Shown: positions 24,109 to 33,655 of the stretch, one piece after another
Numbering within the stretch: position 1 is the first letter of the stretch
Layout: each line of letters opens with the position of its first letter
NCBI RefSeq assembly: GCF_003595215.1
Contig: NZ_QYZP01000001.1
Span: 434,001 to 498,000 of the forward strand
Origin: Nesterenkonia natronophila
GTDB lineage: Bacteria; Actinomycetota; Actinomycetes; Actinomycetales; Micrococcaceae
Reading direction: 5' to 3'
DNA length: 64,000 bases
Translations under genes and position numbers: made by a program
The notes under the pieces: generated by a model
What the model was told of the DNA's origin: nothing
The model's database searches: none
The model's input: the letters and a program-made list of their open reading frames with translations, nothing else

Positions 24109-24474
24109 TTAGCCCCAGCCGAGCCGGTGAAGTGTCTCATCTCCGATGCCGAAATGGTGGGCTACCTCATGGATCACCGTGATGGTGACCTGGTCAACGA
24201 CGTCCTGCCGGGTTTCGCACATCTCCAGGATTGCCTCCTTATAAAGGATGATCCGATCGGGCATCGCCCAGGGTTCGCCACCACGTTCGGTAAGTGGGAT
24301 TCCTTCATAGAGTCCCAGCAACACGGTCTCGGGGTCCTCCCAAGGTTCGGGTTGGTACTTCTCCTCTGCGAATATGGCGACGTTCTCAATTCTTGCAGCG
24401 AGCTCCGCGGGAATCAGGTCCAGGGCATCCGCAACGGCGGCATCGAACTCGTCATCGCTCATCTCCGCGGGCAT
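24109..24474 (-). CDS. Small zincin-like metallopeptidase family protein
   Basis: A 121-residue protein of the minimal zincin family widespread in actinobacteria and proteobacteria. The zinc motif HEVAHHFGI (HExxH) is near residues 101-105, preceded by PDRIILYKEAILEMC and followed by a short helix with Asp/Glu. It is cytoplasmic and its substrate is unknown. Starts at ATG 24474. Monocistronic. Confidence 0.88.
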   Translation of the reverse strand: MPAEMSDDEFDAAVADALDLIPAELAARIENVAIFAEEKYQPEPWEDPETVLLGLYEGIPLTERGGEPWAMPDRIILYKEAILEMCETRQDVVDQVTITVIHEVAHHFGIGDETLHRLGWG

Positions 24475-24619
24475 TGAATCATTCTAGGGGGAAGGAGGCG
24501 GGCGAGGGGTCGGAATACTGCCTACTGCCGTCGCAACGAAACTTGCCGCGCTGAGGGATGAGGAACTAGACTCTTACAGGTTCCCCTGAAGGAAGTTGCG
24601 ACTTGCTCACAGGGTTCGG

Positions 24620-24692
24620 GCCCCCATCGTCTAGCGGCCTAGGACACCGCCCTTTCACGGCGGCGGCACGGGTTCGAATCCCGTTGGGGGTA
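24620..24692 (+). tRNA. tRNA-Glu (anticodon UUC)
   Basis: Acceptor GCCCCCA pairs with TGGGGGT (one G-U pair). The anticodon loop is CTTTCAC and the T arm is ACGGGTTCGAATCCCGT. CCA not encoded. Confidence 0.97.
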
Positions 24693-24778
24693 CTTGCTCC
24701 GACACTTTGCAAAGTGGCGGAGTTGGAGAAGCTTTGATAAAGTTTCTCCTCGTGCCGATTCGGCACTGCAACACATAA

Positions 24779-24852
24779 GGCCCTGTGGCGCAGTTGGTTA
24801 GCGCGCCGCCCTGTCACGGCGGAGGTCGCGGGTTCAAGTCCCGTCAGGGTCG
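24779..24852 (+). tRNA. tRNA-Asp (anticodon GUC)
   Basis: Acceptor GGCCCTG pairs with CAGGGTC. The anticodon loop is CTGTCAC and the T arm is GCGGGTTCAAGTCCCGT. CCA not encoded. Confidence 0.97.
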
Positions 24853-24874
24853 CAGGACATCGGTTTTCAGGCTT

Positions 24875-24947
24875 GGCTCTGTAGCTCAGTTGGTAGAGCG
24901 TTCGACTGAAAATCGAAAGGTCACCGGATCGACGCCGGTCGGAGCCA
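24875..24947 (+). tRNA. tRNA-Phe (anticodon GAA), island attachment gene
   Basis: Acceptor GGCTCTG pairs with CGGAGCC. The anticodon loop is CTGAAAA and the discriminator is A. CCA not encoded. The gene is intact, and its 3' half is repeated at 35221, marking it as the integration site of a genomic island. Confidence 0.97.
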
Positions 24948-24962
24948 CGAAAAGCCGGTGTC
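24913..24962 (+). repeat. attL: 3' end of tRNA-Phe
   Basis: A 50-nt segment starting TCGAAAGGTCACCGGATCG, from the anticodon stem to 15 nt beyond the tRNA. It is repeated with one mismatch (position 24938) at 35221-35270. Similarity continues through the terminator hairpin. Confidence 0.85.
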
Positions 24963-24967
24963 TCGGC

Positions 24968-24999
24968 AATGAAACCCCTGGGAAACCAGGGGTTTCATT
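24968..24999 (+). terminator. Terminator of the tRNA-Phe transcript
   Basis: AATGAAACCCCTGG, loop GAAA, CCAGGGGTTTCATT. A near-identical hairpin follows the attR copy at 35276. Confidence 0.85.
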
Positions 25000-26171
25000 C
25001 GTTTAACGGCAAAGTCTCGAAAGAGATAAGAGTCGGTAACCCCGAATAAACCTCGCACTTTTGATCAGACTGCCAAGCTGCTCCTGCATGACCTGACCGG
25101 CGCGAGTGTGCGTGAGTGTCTGCGCGAGCACGCGGTCGACTTTTTTGTTGGACGGATCTGAGAAATGGCAGCACACGGGGGACTCCTCATCTCAGGGTCG
25201 AAGACTCGGCCTGTGCCTGCTGATCCGAGCTGGTTCAGGTGCGCACGTGAGCAGGTCGCTCAGCTATTGTGTGCATCAGGTCGGCTTCTCCCCATCGTTG
25301 GTAGTTCCATGCCGGCCAGCCTCTTTACGGGGGCCGCTGTCTCACGGTTCAGTTCTTCGTTGAAGGAGACCATGACACGGGCAACTAGGATCTCCCGGCG
25401 CAACCGGTTTTGAGCGTGAGCTGCTCCAGTCACGCGAGGCGCTTCTTGGCTTTTCATCCCACCCTCCTGATCGGACCTATTGTCAGCGATCGGTCAATAG
25501 ACGTCCAAGTGAAGGGGACTGTTGTCTGAGGCGTTGATGCCTTGCCGTAGCGTGGTGCGAGACTCAGATGCCCATCGACGAGGCGCACGGCAACCTCACG
25601 TTCTGCGAAACCCAGGATCGTGATGCGCTCATTCAATGGCTTTGGCGGGAGGCAGCCCCAGAAGGGTATGAGGGGACGCAGTGGCTGTCCGTGGTCTTCT
25701 ACGAGGATTCTCACTTGAACGTAGTGAATTCGTTGTGCCTCCGTGAGGTACTACTGGGCGCCCCTGAGTAGGCAGCTTTCAGGCTCAGTTTGAAGCTCCT
25801 GAATCAGCCTCGTCGATGTCTCTCGTCGAGACTGCAGGAAGACGACATCTTAGAAGTTTCCGACGACGTGCGCCGAATGCGCAGCTCCGGGTCCAAGGCG
25901 TCCAGTCGATGCGAAGTTAAGGCGATTTGTTACCAAGAGCCAGAGGATCGAATCAGAAAACTCTGCACCTCGAGTCTGGGGCCTAGCCTCAGCGGCTTTC
26001 AGTCGCTGTCATCGCTATCGCAGGGCTAGTGTCCCAGTCGAAGGTCCGGTCAACCGCCGTGCTGTTGCACCGCATCAGCATGTGGATGCATTGGTGATCG
26101 GCCGTGGAGGAGTGACTAGTCCGTCTTGGTCGCTGCATACTGAGTTGACGTGCGTGAGAGAGGATCGGCCG
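25000..26171. other. Left island gap with degraded coding remnants
   Basis: About 1.2 kb with no gene I can support. The minus strand has two protein-like stretches broken by stops. One is at ~25030-25165 (reads SDPSNKKVDRVLAQTLTHTR, then GQVMQEQLGSLIKSARF) and one at 25260-25457 (REILVARVMVSFNEEL). They may be relics of one lost gene, but I do not recognise them. A plus-strand frame at 25568-25771 (67 codons) has no ribosome binding site. An integrase would be expected here, but none is visible. Confidence 0.5.
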
Positions 26172-28490
26172 ATGACTGTCTTACCTCGAACTGCGGTCGT
26201 AGTGGTCCACGGAATTGGCGAGCAGAAGCCTCTGGACACTCTGCGCGGTTTCGTGGGTAAGGACGATGGTTCAGAAACCCGTGGTGAGTCGGGGATCATC
26301 CGGAAGGACGACTTCGAACATTCATATATAGGGCCTGATCGTTTCACAGGGCGGACGTACTCGCGTCGGATAGTTTTAGACCATACGCACCGACTTCTTG
26401 GCACTGCGGGTTTAGATTCGGTGGAAAGCCGCCGTTACAACCGGCTCACGGAGTTCTATGAGTATTACTGGGCGTACCGCTTCCGTGACACCGCTTGGCA
26501 TCACTTGCCAGGGTTCTTGCTCCGACTGCTGCGGGCCCGGCGTAAGGATTTGCCGGACGGGGCGATGAAGGGCGGGACTGGCCCTCGGACGACATTGATT
26601 CGCTGGGGAGTGGCGGGAATCAGCTTAGTAATCTTCGCTGCAAGTACCTTCATTGCCTACGGGGTGACCCCAGGGGCCTCCCGGAACCTCTTGCCGTGGT
26701 CTGCAGCGTGGCACCCGTGGGTCCTAGGGGCCGTCGTAATGGCACTTTTTCTGCTTACCTATTGCGCCATGTCCTGGGCGCTTAAGTGTGGTCTCATCAC
26801 CACCGCACGGTCGGTCGCTGTCGTTCCAATTGCCATATTGACGGGTGCGTCCTCTGGGCCCGTCATCGCCAGGGTGGGTTTCGATCAGGACGAACCCTGG
26901 GTGCTCGTATCTTGCATACTTGCGTTTCCCACGATAGCCATCGCTGCAATCCTTTGGCTTGTGTGCCGCCCCAAGGCGAAGCTTCTCGTTTTGGTGGGTG
27001 TCGTGGCGGTGGTGGGTGCCGGACTTATTGTGTTTGCTGTGTCACAGACTCCCGGCGGACTCGACTCCATTGTTCAACCTGCGAGGTCAATTCTCGTCGG
27101 AGTGTGGGCGGTGGTGCCGTTGATCTTCGGCGGATTCGCCTTGTACACGCTAGGTGACGCTGCACGGTATTTTTCGAATAGCCCCTCTGATGTCGTCGAA
27201 CGAGAGCATGTGCGCAGCGGGTTGATGGATCTGTTGAGAGCCCTTGAAGAGCGCCGAGACCCGGTGACGGGCAGACACGTGTACGAACGTGTGGTGGTGG
27301 TGGGGCATTCACTGGGAAGCGTAATTGCCTACGATGCCCTCACGTCGCTGTGGGCCGAAGTCAACCAATCCATCGATTTTCCCGCCACCGAGGACGAAGC
27401 CGACCCCGCTGAGCTTTGGACTGTGGTCGCGAACCTGGAGGGCGCCCAGTACAACGAGTACACCGAGGCCGATGGTCCAAATGGCGCAGAGAGTCTGGAT
27501 GGTAACGGCCTGTTCAGGAATGCCCCAGGACTTCGCAAGAGGTGGCGAGATGACCAGCGGTCTTTGCAGGCTGCCCTCCGAGCTGAAGAGCGGATCAGTG
27601 GTAACACCACTAGTCGCGTGCCAGCCCGTTGGATCGTCAGTGACCTGATAACGGTTGGCTCCCCGTTGGCGCACGCGGAAGTTCTCTTAGCGGACTCGAC
27701 CGCCGGTCTCTTGACCGCACGCAAGTACCGCCTCCTCCCAATCAACCCCCCTGCACGGCAATGGAACTCGGAGGCGGAAGAAAAAAACCCGTACCGTTAT
27801 CTAGCCTGGAGAGGGCCCTCCTATAGCACCAGGCTCCATCATGGGGCCCTCTTCGCAGCGACCTCTTGGACAAACTTGTACTTCGAGCATGACCTCATCG
27901 GCGGCCCCCTAAGTCAACGCCTCGGCGGTGCCATCGAGGACATAGAGCTACAAGGGGCAAAGGCCGGACTTTGGGGACTGATTCGGGCTAATCCCCATTC
28001 GAGCTACTGGCGAGCAAAGAACGACAAGAATGCCCGCGGATCGCTAGAATCACGGCAACAAATGGCCGAAATTATTATCCAAGAATCCCCTGTGTTTCTC
28101 GTCACTGGCAAGCCTTCACAACTGGGCGCGTTCCGTGCCAAGTTAGTCGCCAACTTAGACGCATTCACGAGAGACGTGCCGGCTTCCACAGAGTTTTTTG
28201 AACTTCGAGTGTTGCGGCAAACCGCTGAGGGATCCCCGACAAGGGCGTGGACGTGGTTGGCACTAGACCCATGGCTCCCTCTGCCCGCGCTGTCTCAGGT
28301 GGCCGAGATCGCGCTGAAGCTTCGCCTTCGAGTCACGTTCAGCGATGGTGCGAGCCCGAGTCGCGGCGATGCTTCTGCCGAGTCCCAGGTGACGCCGGAG
28401 CCGAGTAATGGCGTTGAAAGGAGCGATGACGGGACCGCTCCGGAGTTCACCGATATCTTTATCGAGCCCGCGGAGCAGCCCACCATCTAG
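26172..28490 (+). CDS. Membrane alpha/beta hydrolase (lipase-like) of the island
   Basis: A 772-residue protein. The N-terminus carries the lipase-type oxyanion segment VVVVHGIGEQ (residues ~8-18). A central membrane part (~135-335) has five to six hydrophobic helices. The nucleophile elbow GHSLGS follows at 378-383, with Ser380. A conserved-looking region has WIVSDLITVGSPLAHAEVLL, and His-containing segments later (around TSWTNLYFEHDLIGGPLSQR) could supply the catalytic Asp/His. Start ATG 26172 follows AGAGAGGAT. The hydrolase fold split by membrane helices and a long C-terminal part fits no enzyme I can name. It may act on lipids or esters at the membrane. Confidence 0.75.
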   Translation: MTVLPRTAVVVVHGIGEQKPLDTLRGFVGKDDGSETRGESGIIRKDDFEHSYIGPDRFTGRTYSRRIVLDHTHRLLGTAGLDSVESRRYNRLTEFYEYYWAYRFRDTAWHHLPGFLLRLLRARRKDLPDGAMKGGTGPRTTLIRWGVAGISLVIFAASTFIAYGVTPGASRNLLPWSAAWHPWVLGAVVMALFLLTYCAMSWALKCGLITTARSVAVVPIAILTGASSGPVIARVGFDQDEPWVLVSCILAFPTIAIAAILWLVCRPKAKLLVLVGVVAVVGAGLIVFAVSQTPGGLDSIVQPARSILVGVWAVVPLIFGGFALYTLGDAARYFSNSPSDVVEREHVRSGLMDLLRALEERRDPVTGRHVYERVVVVGHSLGSVIAYDALTSLWAEVNQSIDFPATEDEADPAELWTVVANLEGAQYNEYTEADGPNGAESLDGNGLFRNAPGLRKRWRDDQRSLQAALRAEERISGNTTSRVPARWIVSDLITVGSPLAHAEVLLADSTAGLLTARKYRLLPINPPARQWNSEAEEKNPYRYLAWRGPSYSTRLHHGALFAATSWTNLYFEHDLIGGPLSQRLGGAIEDIELQGAKAGLWGLIRANPHSSYWRAKNDKNARGSLESRQQMAEIIIQESPVFLVTGKPSQLGAFRAKLVANLDAFTRDVPASTEFFELRVLRQTAEGSPTRAWTWLALDPWLPLPALSQVAEIALKLRLRVTFSDGASPSRGDASAESQVTPEPSNGVERSDDGTAPEFTDIFIEPAEQPTI

Positions 28491-28932
28491 CGCCACTGGG
28501 GGCTGATGTCACCGTCGTGCGCTGATCTTCGCCTACTGGCCCTGAGGTTTCGGTCCTCGGAACCACCGATAGGGTGAAGGGGTGCCTCGTCGCCCATTGC
28601 CTCAGTCGCCCAGGGAGCAGTCTTGCGCCCTGGGACGACATGAGGCTCAAGCCCGACCTAGGACCGGTGTTCGATGAGTCGCTGCCGATTGTGGCCCTGA
28701 TTCCCTTCCGCGCTACCTGTTCTGGATACCTTCTTATTGGCGAGCCATTGGGTGCAGACTCGCGGTGCGTCTAATTAACGGGCTCTCTGCAGTTGAAGGT
28801 GTAGCAATTGCTGGGAAGTAGCGGTGCGCAGATAGGCATCGAGGCCTTCCGAAGATGGAGTTTCCTCTACTGCTCATCTAGAAAGACCTCGACGTGGCCA
28901 AGCCTACTTTCACCACCCCTGACCTCGATAGT

Positions 28933-29316
28933 TTCTGCCTGGTAGACAGGCTCGGACTGACCGTGACCGGTCAGCGTCTGGAAGGACGCAGAGCCATGTT
29001 GGGATGTCGTGTTCGGGAACCTGATCCTCGGCGCCAAGATACCTGCGCCGCAGCTGCACCATGAGCACGACTCTCGCGCCGTGCGGTGCTCTGGGCACTG
29101 AAATCACTGGTCATCGACCGCATGTCGATCACGAGGATCACCGCCGGGCTCGGGACTGCTTGGCACACCCTCAACGACCCCGTCCATACTGCCGGCAGGG
29201 ATCTGTTGATCGAGGACTCGGCACGCTTCAACGGAGTCGAATTCTTGGGCGTTGATGATCACTGCTGGCGTCACACCGGTTGGGGCGGCCACTTCGTCAC
29301 CGTGATCATCGATCTG
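28933..29316 (+). pseudogene. ISL3-family transposase remnant
   Basis: One reading frame matches the N-terminal third of an actinobacterial ISL3 transposase. It has FCLVDRLGLTVTGQRLEGR, then CRVREPD joined directly to RRQDTCAAAAP (the zinc-finger part of about 50 codons is missing), an in-frame TGA at 29062, then ARLSRRAVLWALKSLV and FNGVEFLGVDDHCWRHT with VTVIIDL. Catalytic parts after this are gone. Dead insertion sequence; no terminal repeats identified. Confidence 0.75.
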
Positions 29317-29579
29317 GGGCGGACCTTCCCCATCAATAAATCGACGCCTCCTATATATGGACAAGGCTGGGAGTCTTTCGGTAGGGTATGACACCCCAAG
29401 CGCCCTGGGGTGATCATTCACCAATACACGCGCGCCGCGGTAGGCCACTCGCTGGGCTGATTTCGGTCCCCGGCGGTTGGTAACCGTTGTCATAGGGGGT
29501 TCGCGTCCTCCGAAGGTCGTATCGGTTAGAAATGCGATCATCGCGCAGACCGCCCCGGGTGCCAGACCCGGGAGGTCCG
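29317..29579. other. Upstream region of the M64 gene
   Basis: Nothing recognisable as a gene. It contains a hairpin-like CGCCCTGGGGTGATCATTCA region and the ribosome binding site GGGAGG just before 29580. The gene's promoter should be here. Confidence 0.35.
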
Positions 29580-31982
29580 ATGTCCACCCAGAGCCAAGAC
29601 ATCCAGTGGTTGAACGGTTTCCTGCACTCGTTGTGGCCGGCGGCCTCCGAGCTTATCGGGGCTGAGTTCACTCATGCGGCAGTCACCGGATTTAATCACC
29701 CAGAGGATGATGACGACACAGAGCCGGCCCCAACTCCAGAACCACCGGGACCAGGGCCGGTGCCACCACCGGATCCCGACAACCCATTCCCGAAACTCAC
29801 CGACCTTGACCCGGTAGAGCAAATCACGCGCACATACCGCAGGATCATGACCCTACCGTTTAGGAAATTGGCGAAGGGCCTTAAGTGGGTCCTGGAGAGC
29901 ACACTGCGAATGAGCCCGTCGAGCACCTGGGTCGACTTGAGCCGACCACCGGGGGTTCGAGCAGCCGGCCCCGATGCGATTACTGCATACTTTCCGCCCA
30001 TGAACGCCGATCGCCACCAGTTCCGGACCAGGATCAGCACCCTGGGAAAGGTCGGTGGCGCCCTTGGAATCAGTGTGCGGGTGGATGTGTACCTGCGACT
30101 GCGGGCGAAGTTTTCAGCGAATGAGAAACCTGATCCGGAGATCGACGAGCCGCATCTGGATACGAACCGGCGAGGCGAGATCTTTGAGTCGCTGTTGAAG
30201 TGGAAGGACGAGGTTGACGGCGAGCTCGCTGACAGCGATTTGCGGGATGAACTTGGCTTCCTCAGTACGGCTCGTTACAACCGGGAGGCAGCGCGAACAG
30301 CCACACCGGAACGCCTCGTTCCGACCCGCGAGGTATTGCCTGACGGGATTAACATCGTCTTAGTGCCCGACGGTTTTGATCCAACCGACCTCGATGAGTT
30401 CGACGAGTATGTGCAGGCCGCCCGCGACCGCCTGTATCAGCCGGACGAGAAACGAGTAAACGAACCGTTCCACAGTTTTAAGTCCGTGCTGCATCTCTGG
30501 GAGCTGCGGCCAGAGCAGAGCCGGGATGGAGATTTTGTCGTCGGCGCACATCGGGACGGTTCAGGGTACAGGGCTAGCCTGGGCAACTTGGCCCGCCTGG
30601 CCGCGATCGGCAGGTCGGCCGAACAGGCGGCCTCGGGTACCACAATCCTTGTCTTCATCGCCCACCGAGAAGCTCAACAGTTCGAGGAGGCGCGTGCTGA
30701 TAGCAGACGTGTACGAGCGATGGCGATGGGCAACGTGGTGCTGTTGCCATTGCGCGGTGACCAAGACGGTGACAAAGACTTAGAAGCGTTCACCAACCTG
30801 CTCCTGCATGAACTCGGCCACACCGTGCTGGGTAATCTTGCCGACGAATACGACCAGAACAACGAGGACACATACCGTGGCCAAGAGCGGCTCGCCGCGA
30901 ATCTGGAGAGCCAACCAGTCCAAGCGGGCGCCCTCGGCAGGGTTGGTGCGGCTTTGAGGTTTCCACGATGGGACCGGTGGATCCGCAATCCCGATCATCT
31001 GCCGTCGTGGAACCAGCACCCAATCACCGGCGTCGAGGGCGGAGGGTACTTCGGGCGAGGCATCTGGCGCCCCGCGCAGGATTGTGCAATGAACTCACTG
31101 CCGCACGATAACCACATGGCCCAGTTCTGTGCGGTCTGTCGGGAGCAACTGACCCGGACCACGCGCGGACTGCTTGAACCAGGACGTTTCCTTGTCAGGA
31201 TCGGTGATGCGAGTGGTGAGGCTGAGTTCCGCACCCTCGAACCTGAACGCCGCGGTCGAACCCTGATCACCGAGCAACTCCGGGTCTCTCCTGGGACGAC
31301 CACCGACATTCAGGTCAGCGTGGTGGCGGGCACTTTGGCCGAGCCGTGGGAGGTCGAGGCGCGTTTGGACGGGGCCGGCAGGCTGCAGAGCCCGCGAGAC
31401 CGGCGGTTCATCGAGGGCAGACCGACACCACCGCGGGCATGGTCGTTCCAAGCCGAGGCCGGAGACGTGCTGACCATCGAGATCGACTCCGGCTGTCCGT
31501 TTACGCCATCAGACGATATGCCGCATTACACAATCGAACTGGACTGCGTCCCGGACCCCGACACTGTGGAGCCACCCGCTAGACCGACCCAGCTCACTGC
31601 CACCCAGGTCGGCAACAACCCAGTCGGTACCCAGCAGCAAGCCCGCCTGCGCGCGAGCTCCGCCGACCCGAACGGTCAGGACCTGCGGCTGCTATTCGAG
31701 GTGGTTCGCGAGGGGGAACCGTTCTTAGGTCGCAGCACTGAACAGACTGACTGGATCCCGGCTGATCCCACCGGTAAACAGGTGAGCGGCCAAGCCTCGT
31801 TCCGTGGACTCGATGGCACTTACCAGATACGAGCCGCGGCTCGGAACCGATCGGGACGGTCCTCCCGATGGTCTGCCCCGGTGAATCTAGTCCTGCACAT
31901 GACTCCGCCAGATAACGGAGGCGACGGAAACGTGGGGGGCGGGAACGACGGCTCCCGACCCCGTCCACCATTCACTCCGTAA
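29580..31982 (+). CDS. M64 (IgA-peptidase-like) zinc metallopeptidase, no signal peptide
   Basis: An 800-residue protein. The ATG at 29580 follows CCCGGGAGG. After an N-terminal domain and a Pro-rich linker (~40-65), residues ~255-430 form an M64-type catalytic domain: DGINIVLVPDGFDPTDLDEF opens it and HELGHTVLGNLADEY (410-424) is the signature zinc site (HExGH, then ADEY). A Cys pair (FCAVC) follows near residue 520. The C-terminal ~280 residues are beta-rich: a jelly-roll-like part, then a fibronectin-like module and a Gly/Pro tail. Known M64 enzymes are secreted. This one starts with MSTQSQDIQWLNGFLHSLW and shows no signal peptide, so it may act inside the cell or be exported by another route. 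Confidence 0.82.
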   Translation: MSTQSQDIQWLNGFLHSLWPAASELIGAEFTHAAVTGFNHPEDDDDTEPAPTPEPPGPGPVPPPDPDNPFPKLTDLDPVEQITRTYRRIMTLPFRKLAKGLKWVLESTLRMSPSSTWVDLSRPPGVRAAGPDAITAYFPPMNADRHQFRTRISTLGKVGGALGISVRVDVYLRLRAKFSANEKPDPEIDEPHLDTNRRGEIFESLLKWKDEVDGELADSDLRDELGFLSTARYNREAARTATPERLVPTREVLPDGINIVLVPDGFDPTDLDEFDEYVQAARDRLYQPDEKRVNEPFHSFKSVLHLWELRPEQSRDGDFVVGAHRDGSGYRASLGNLARLAAIGRSAEQAASGTTILVFIAHREAQQFEEARADSRRVRAMAMGNVVLLPLRGDQDGDKDLEAFTNLLLHELGHTVLGNLADEYDQNNEDTYRGQERLAANLESQPVQAGALGRVGAALRFPRWDRWIRNPDHLPSWNQHPITGVEGGGYFGRGIWRPAQDCAMNSLPHDNHMAQFCAVCREQLTRTTRGLLEPGRFLVRIGDASGEAEFRTLEPERRGRTLITEQLRVSPGTTTDIQVSVVAGTLAEPWEVEARLDGAGRLQSPRDRRFIEGRPTPPRAWSFQAEAGDVLTIEIDSGCPFTPSDDMPHYTIELDCVPDPDTVEPPARPTQLTATQVGNNPVGTQQQARLRASSADPNGQDLRLLFEVVREGEPFLGRSTEQTDWIPADPTGKQVSGQASFRGLDGTYQIRAAARNRSGRSSRWSAPVNLVLHMTPPDNGGDGNVGGGNDGSRPRPPFTP

Positions 31983-32638
31983 AATCAGCCTCCGCATCAA
32001 GTCCTGATCCTCAGTCACGATGCCGGTACTGTATAGAGACGTCGGTTTTACGGGTTCAATTGGGGGAGTACGGTAGGATACTCCCGCGGAAGACGCAGCT
32101 GCCCCTGCGATTGAAGCGTTGAACCAGGCCCAGGGTTCCGGGTAGTACTGGTGGGAGCCTGTACCATTCCTTCATCTAGGAAGTGGAAGCCTTCGGCACC
32201 GAAGGCATATGGAGACTCTGGTCAGCCTCCAGCATCCGCGTCGTCGGTTCAGGCCTCTCAGGGGATGACTTCCTGACCTTCTCATCCCAACTTTTTGGGA
32301 CCGCACGACGCGACCAGGAGAACCTTTTCGACCGCAGTTCAGCGGGAGACAATTCTAGAAGTCTCCGAAAGCGGGTCTATACCGCGGCCGAGTTCTGCTG
32401 TCGAGCTCCGGCAACGCAACACGGCTAGTGAAGCTACCCCATTTCGCCCAAGGGGCTATCCCGATGACATCGATGCTTCTGTGAACTGCTACGCGTTCAA
32501 ACCAGCAGGACGACTCACAGTGACCGGGTAGGCCGGTGCGCGCCGCTCCATAGTGGACGTTTGTCACCCCAGACTCGGTGTTCTTTAGAGCTTCGTAGAA
32601 TGAAGCACAGACGCCCTCCGGTACCTTGCTCGGCTTGT
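31983..32638. other. Island gap with possible IS3 orfA remnant
   Basis: About 650 nt without a supportable gene. Around 32300-32440 (plus strand) a frame reads ATRRTFSTAVQRETILEV, and after a shift LRKRVYTA. This resembles the start of IS3-family OrfA proteins (RRTF..EY...IL, then LRREGLYS). A similar stretch (LQEDDILEVSDD) occurs near 25835. The match is short, so this is only a suggestion of insertion-sequence debris. Confidence 0.3.
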
Positions 32639-33409
32639 TTATAGATTCGTGGGGTCAAGAGCTCGAATGGTCATTCCTGAGTTCCTGATCGCTGCGGCAA
32701 CTGCCCGGGCGTTATCCTCTGCGCCGGGTCTGTCAGAGTGTAGGCAGATAGTGTCTGCCTGAATAGGCGTCTCGATTCCGTTAGCAGATCGGACAGCCCC
32801 AGCCAGAATCTGGCGGGCACGGTCGGCGCACCATTGAGGGTCCCTGCGCTGGTTTTGAGGATCGATGAGAATGTGGCCCTGGTCGGTGTATTCCAGGTCG
32901 GCGAAAGCCTCCGCGGCGACTCTATGACCACGGGTCCGCTGTCGCTCAGCAGTCTGCCCGGCCTCGAGAACTAGGATGAGTTCAGGGTCCATCTCGCCGA
33001 CCGCATCGGCGACGGCGTCAGCAATGTTGTCGTCCCTTATCATCATTCCGTAGAGACTGCCGTGGGCCTTAACGTGGCGCAGCGGAGCCCCCTGCTGATC
33101 AGCGAGGGCCCGCAGTGCCCCAGTTTGGTAAATCACTGCTTGCGCCGCTTCAACAGGGGAAAAAGCCATTTGTCGGCGTCCGAACCCAACGAGATCAGGG
33201 AAACCAGGGTGTGATCCAAGCGCGAGTCCATGGTCTTTGGCTAAACGGATTGAATCGCTCATGGTGGCCGGGTCGCCAGCGTGCCAACCGCAGGCGACAT
33301 TTATTGAAGAGGCCAGCGGAGCCAGGGCCTCGTCGGCACCTAATTGCCACCGGCCCAGGCTCTCCCCGCCGTCGATGTTGAGATCGATGGTTCGGTCGTG
33401 CTGGCTCAT
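32639..33409 (-). CDS. pxpA: LamB/YcsF protein, 5-oxoprolinase subunit A (orphan)
   Basis: A 256-residue TIM-barrel-like protein of the LamB/YcsF family. In PxpABC this subunit works with PxpB and PxpC in ATP-dependent opening of 5-oxoproline to glutamate. Family motifs: DLNIDGGESLGRW at the start (Asn/Asp-rich metal region), INVACGWHAGDPATM, GSHPGFPDLVGFGRR, and VKAHGSLYG with the conserved Lys/His. No pxpB or pxpC is nearby, so the subunit is alone unless these are elsewhere in the genome. AAGGAAG precedes the ATG. Divergent from the amidase, sharing a 246-nt upstream region. Confidence 0.88.
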   Translation of the reverse strand: MSQHDRTIDLNIDGGESLGRWQLGADEALAPLASSINVACGWHAGDPATMSDSIRLAKDHGLALGSHPGFPDLVGFGRRQMAFSPVEAAQAVIYQTGALRALADQQGAPLRHVKAHGSLYGMMIRDDNIADAVADAVGEMDPELILVLEAGQTAERQRTRGHRVAAEAFADLEYTDQGHILIDPQNQRRDPQWCADRARQILAGAVRSANGIETPIQADTICLHSDRPGAEDNARAVAAAIRNSGMTIRALDPTNL

Positions 33410-33655
33410 CGGAGGCTTCCTTCCTTGTCACCCCGAGCATACCTGTGTCCCCTGCAGTCGTCCCCTGGCTCGTGTGGATGTAGAGCTACGGTCTTGGCGC
33501 GTACTGCACCGAGCCCTCACCAGGTACTCTGTGTAGAGTGATTTAGGTCATATCCATGGCAGCCAGTCTAGGCGGCCAGTTTGCGCCTTCCGCAAGGCGT
33601 CGGTTACTGACCGAGATGTCGTAGGGCGGCACGCCCCTTTAAGGAGATCAAACTG

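Noticed and set aside
25030..25460. Integrase gene next to attL
   Set aside because: Minus-strand fragments look protein-like but contain no tyrosine or serine recombinase motif and are broken by stops.
25568..25771. 67-codon gene at the left of the island
   Set aside because: No ribosome binding site, no recognisable family, and an overlapping frame of similar quality on the other strand.
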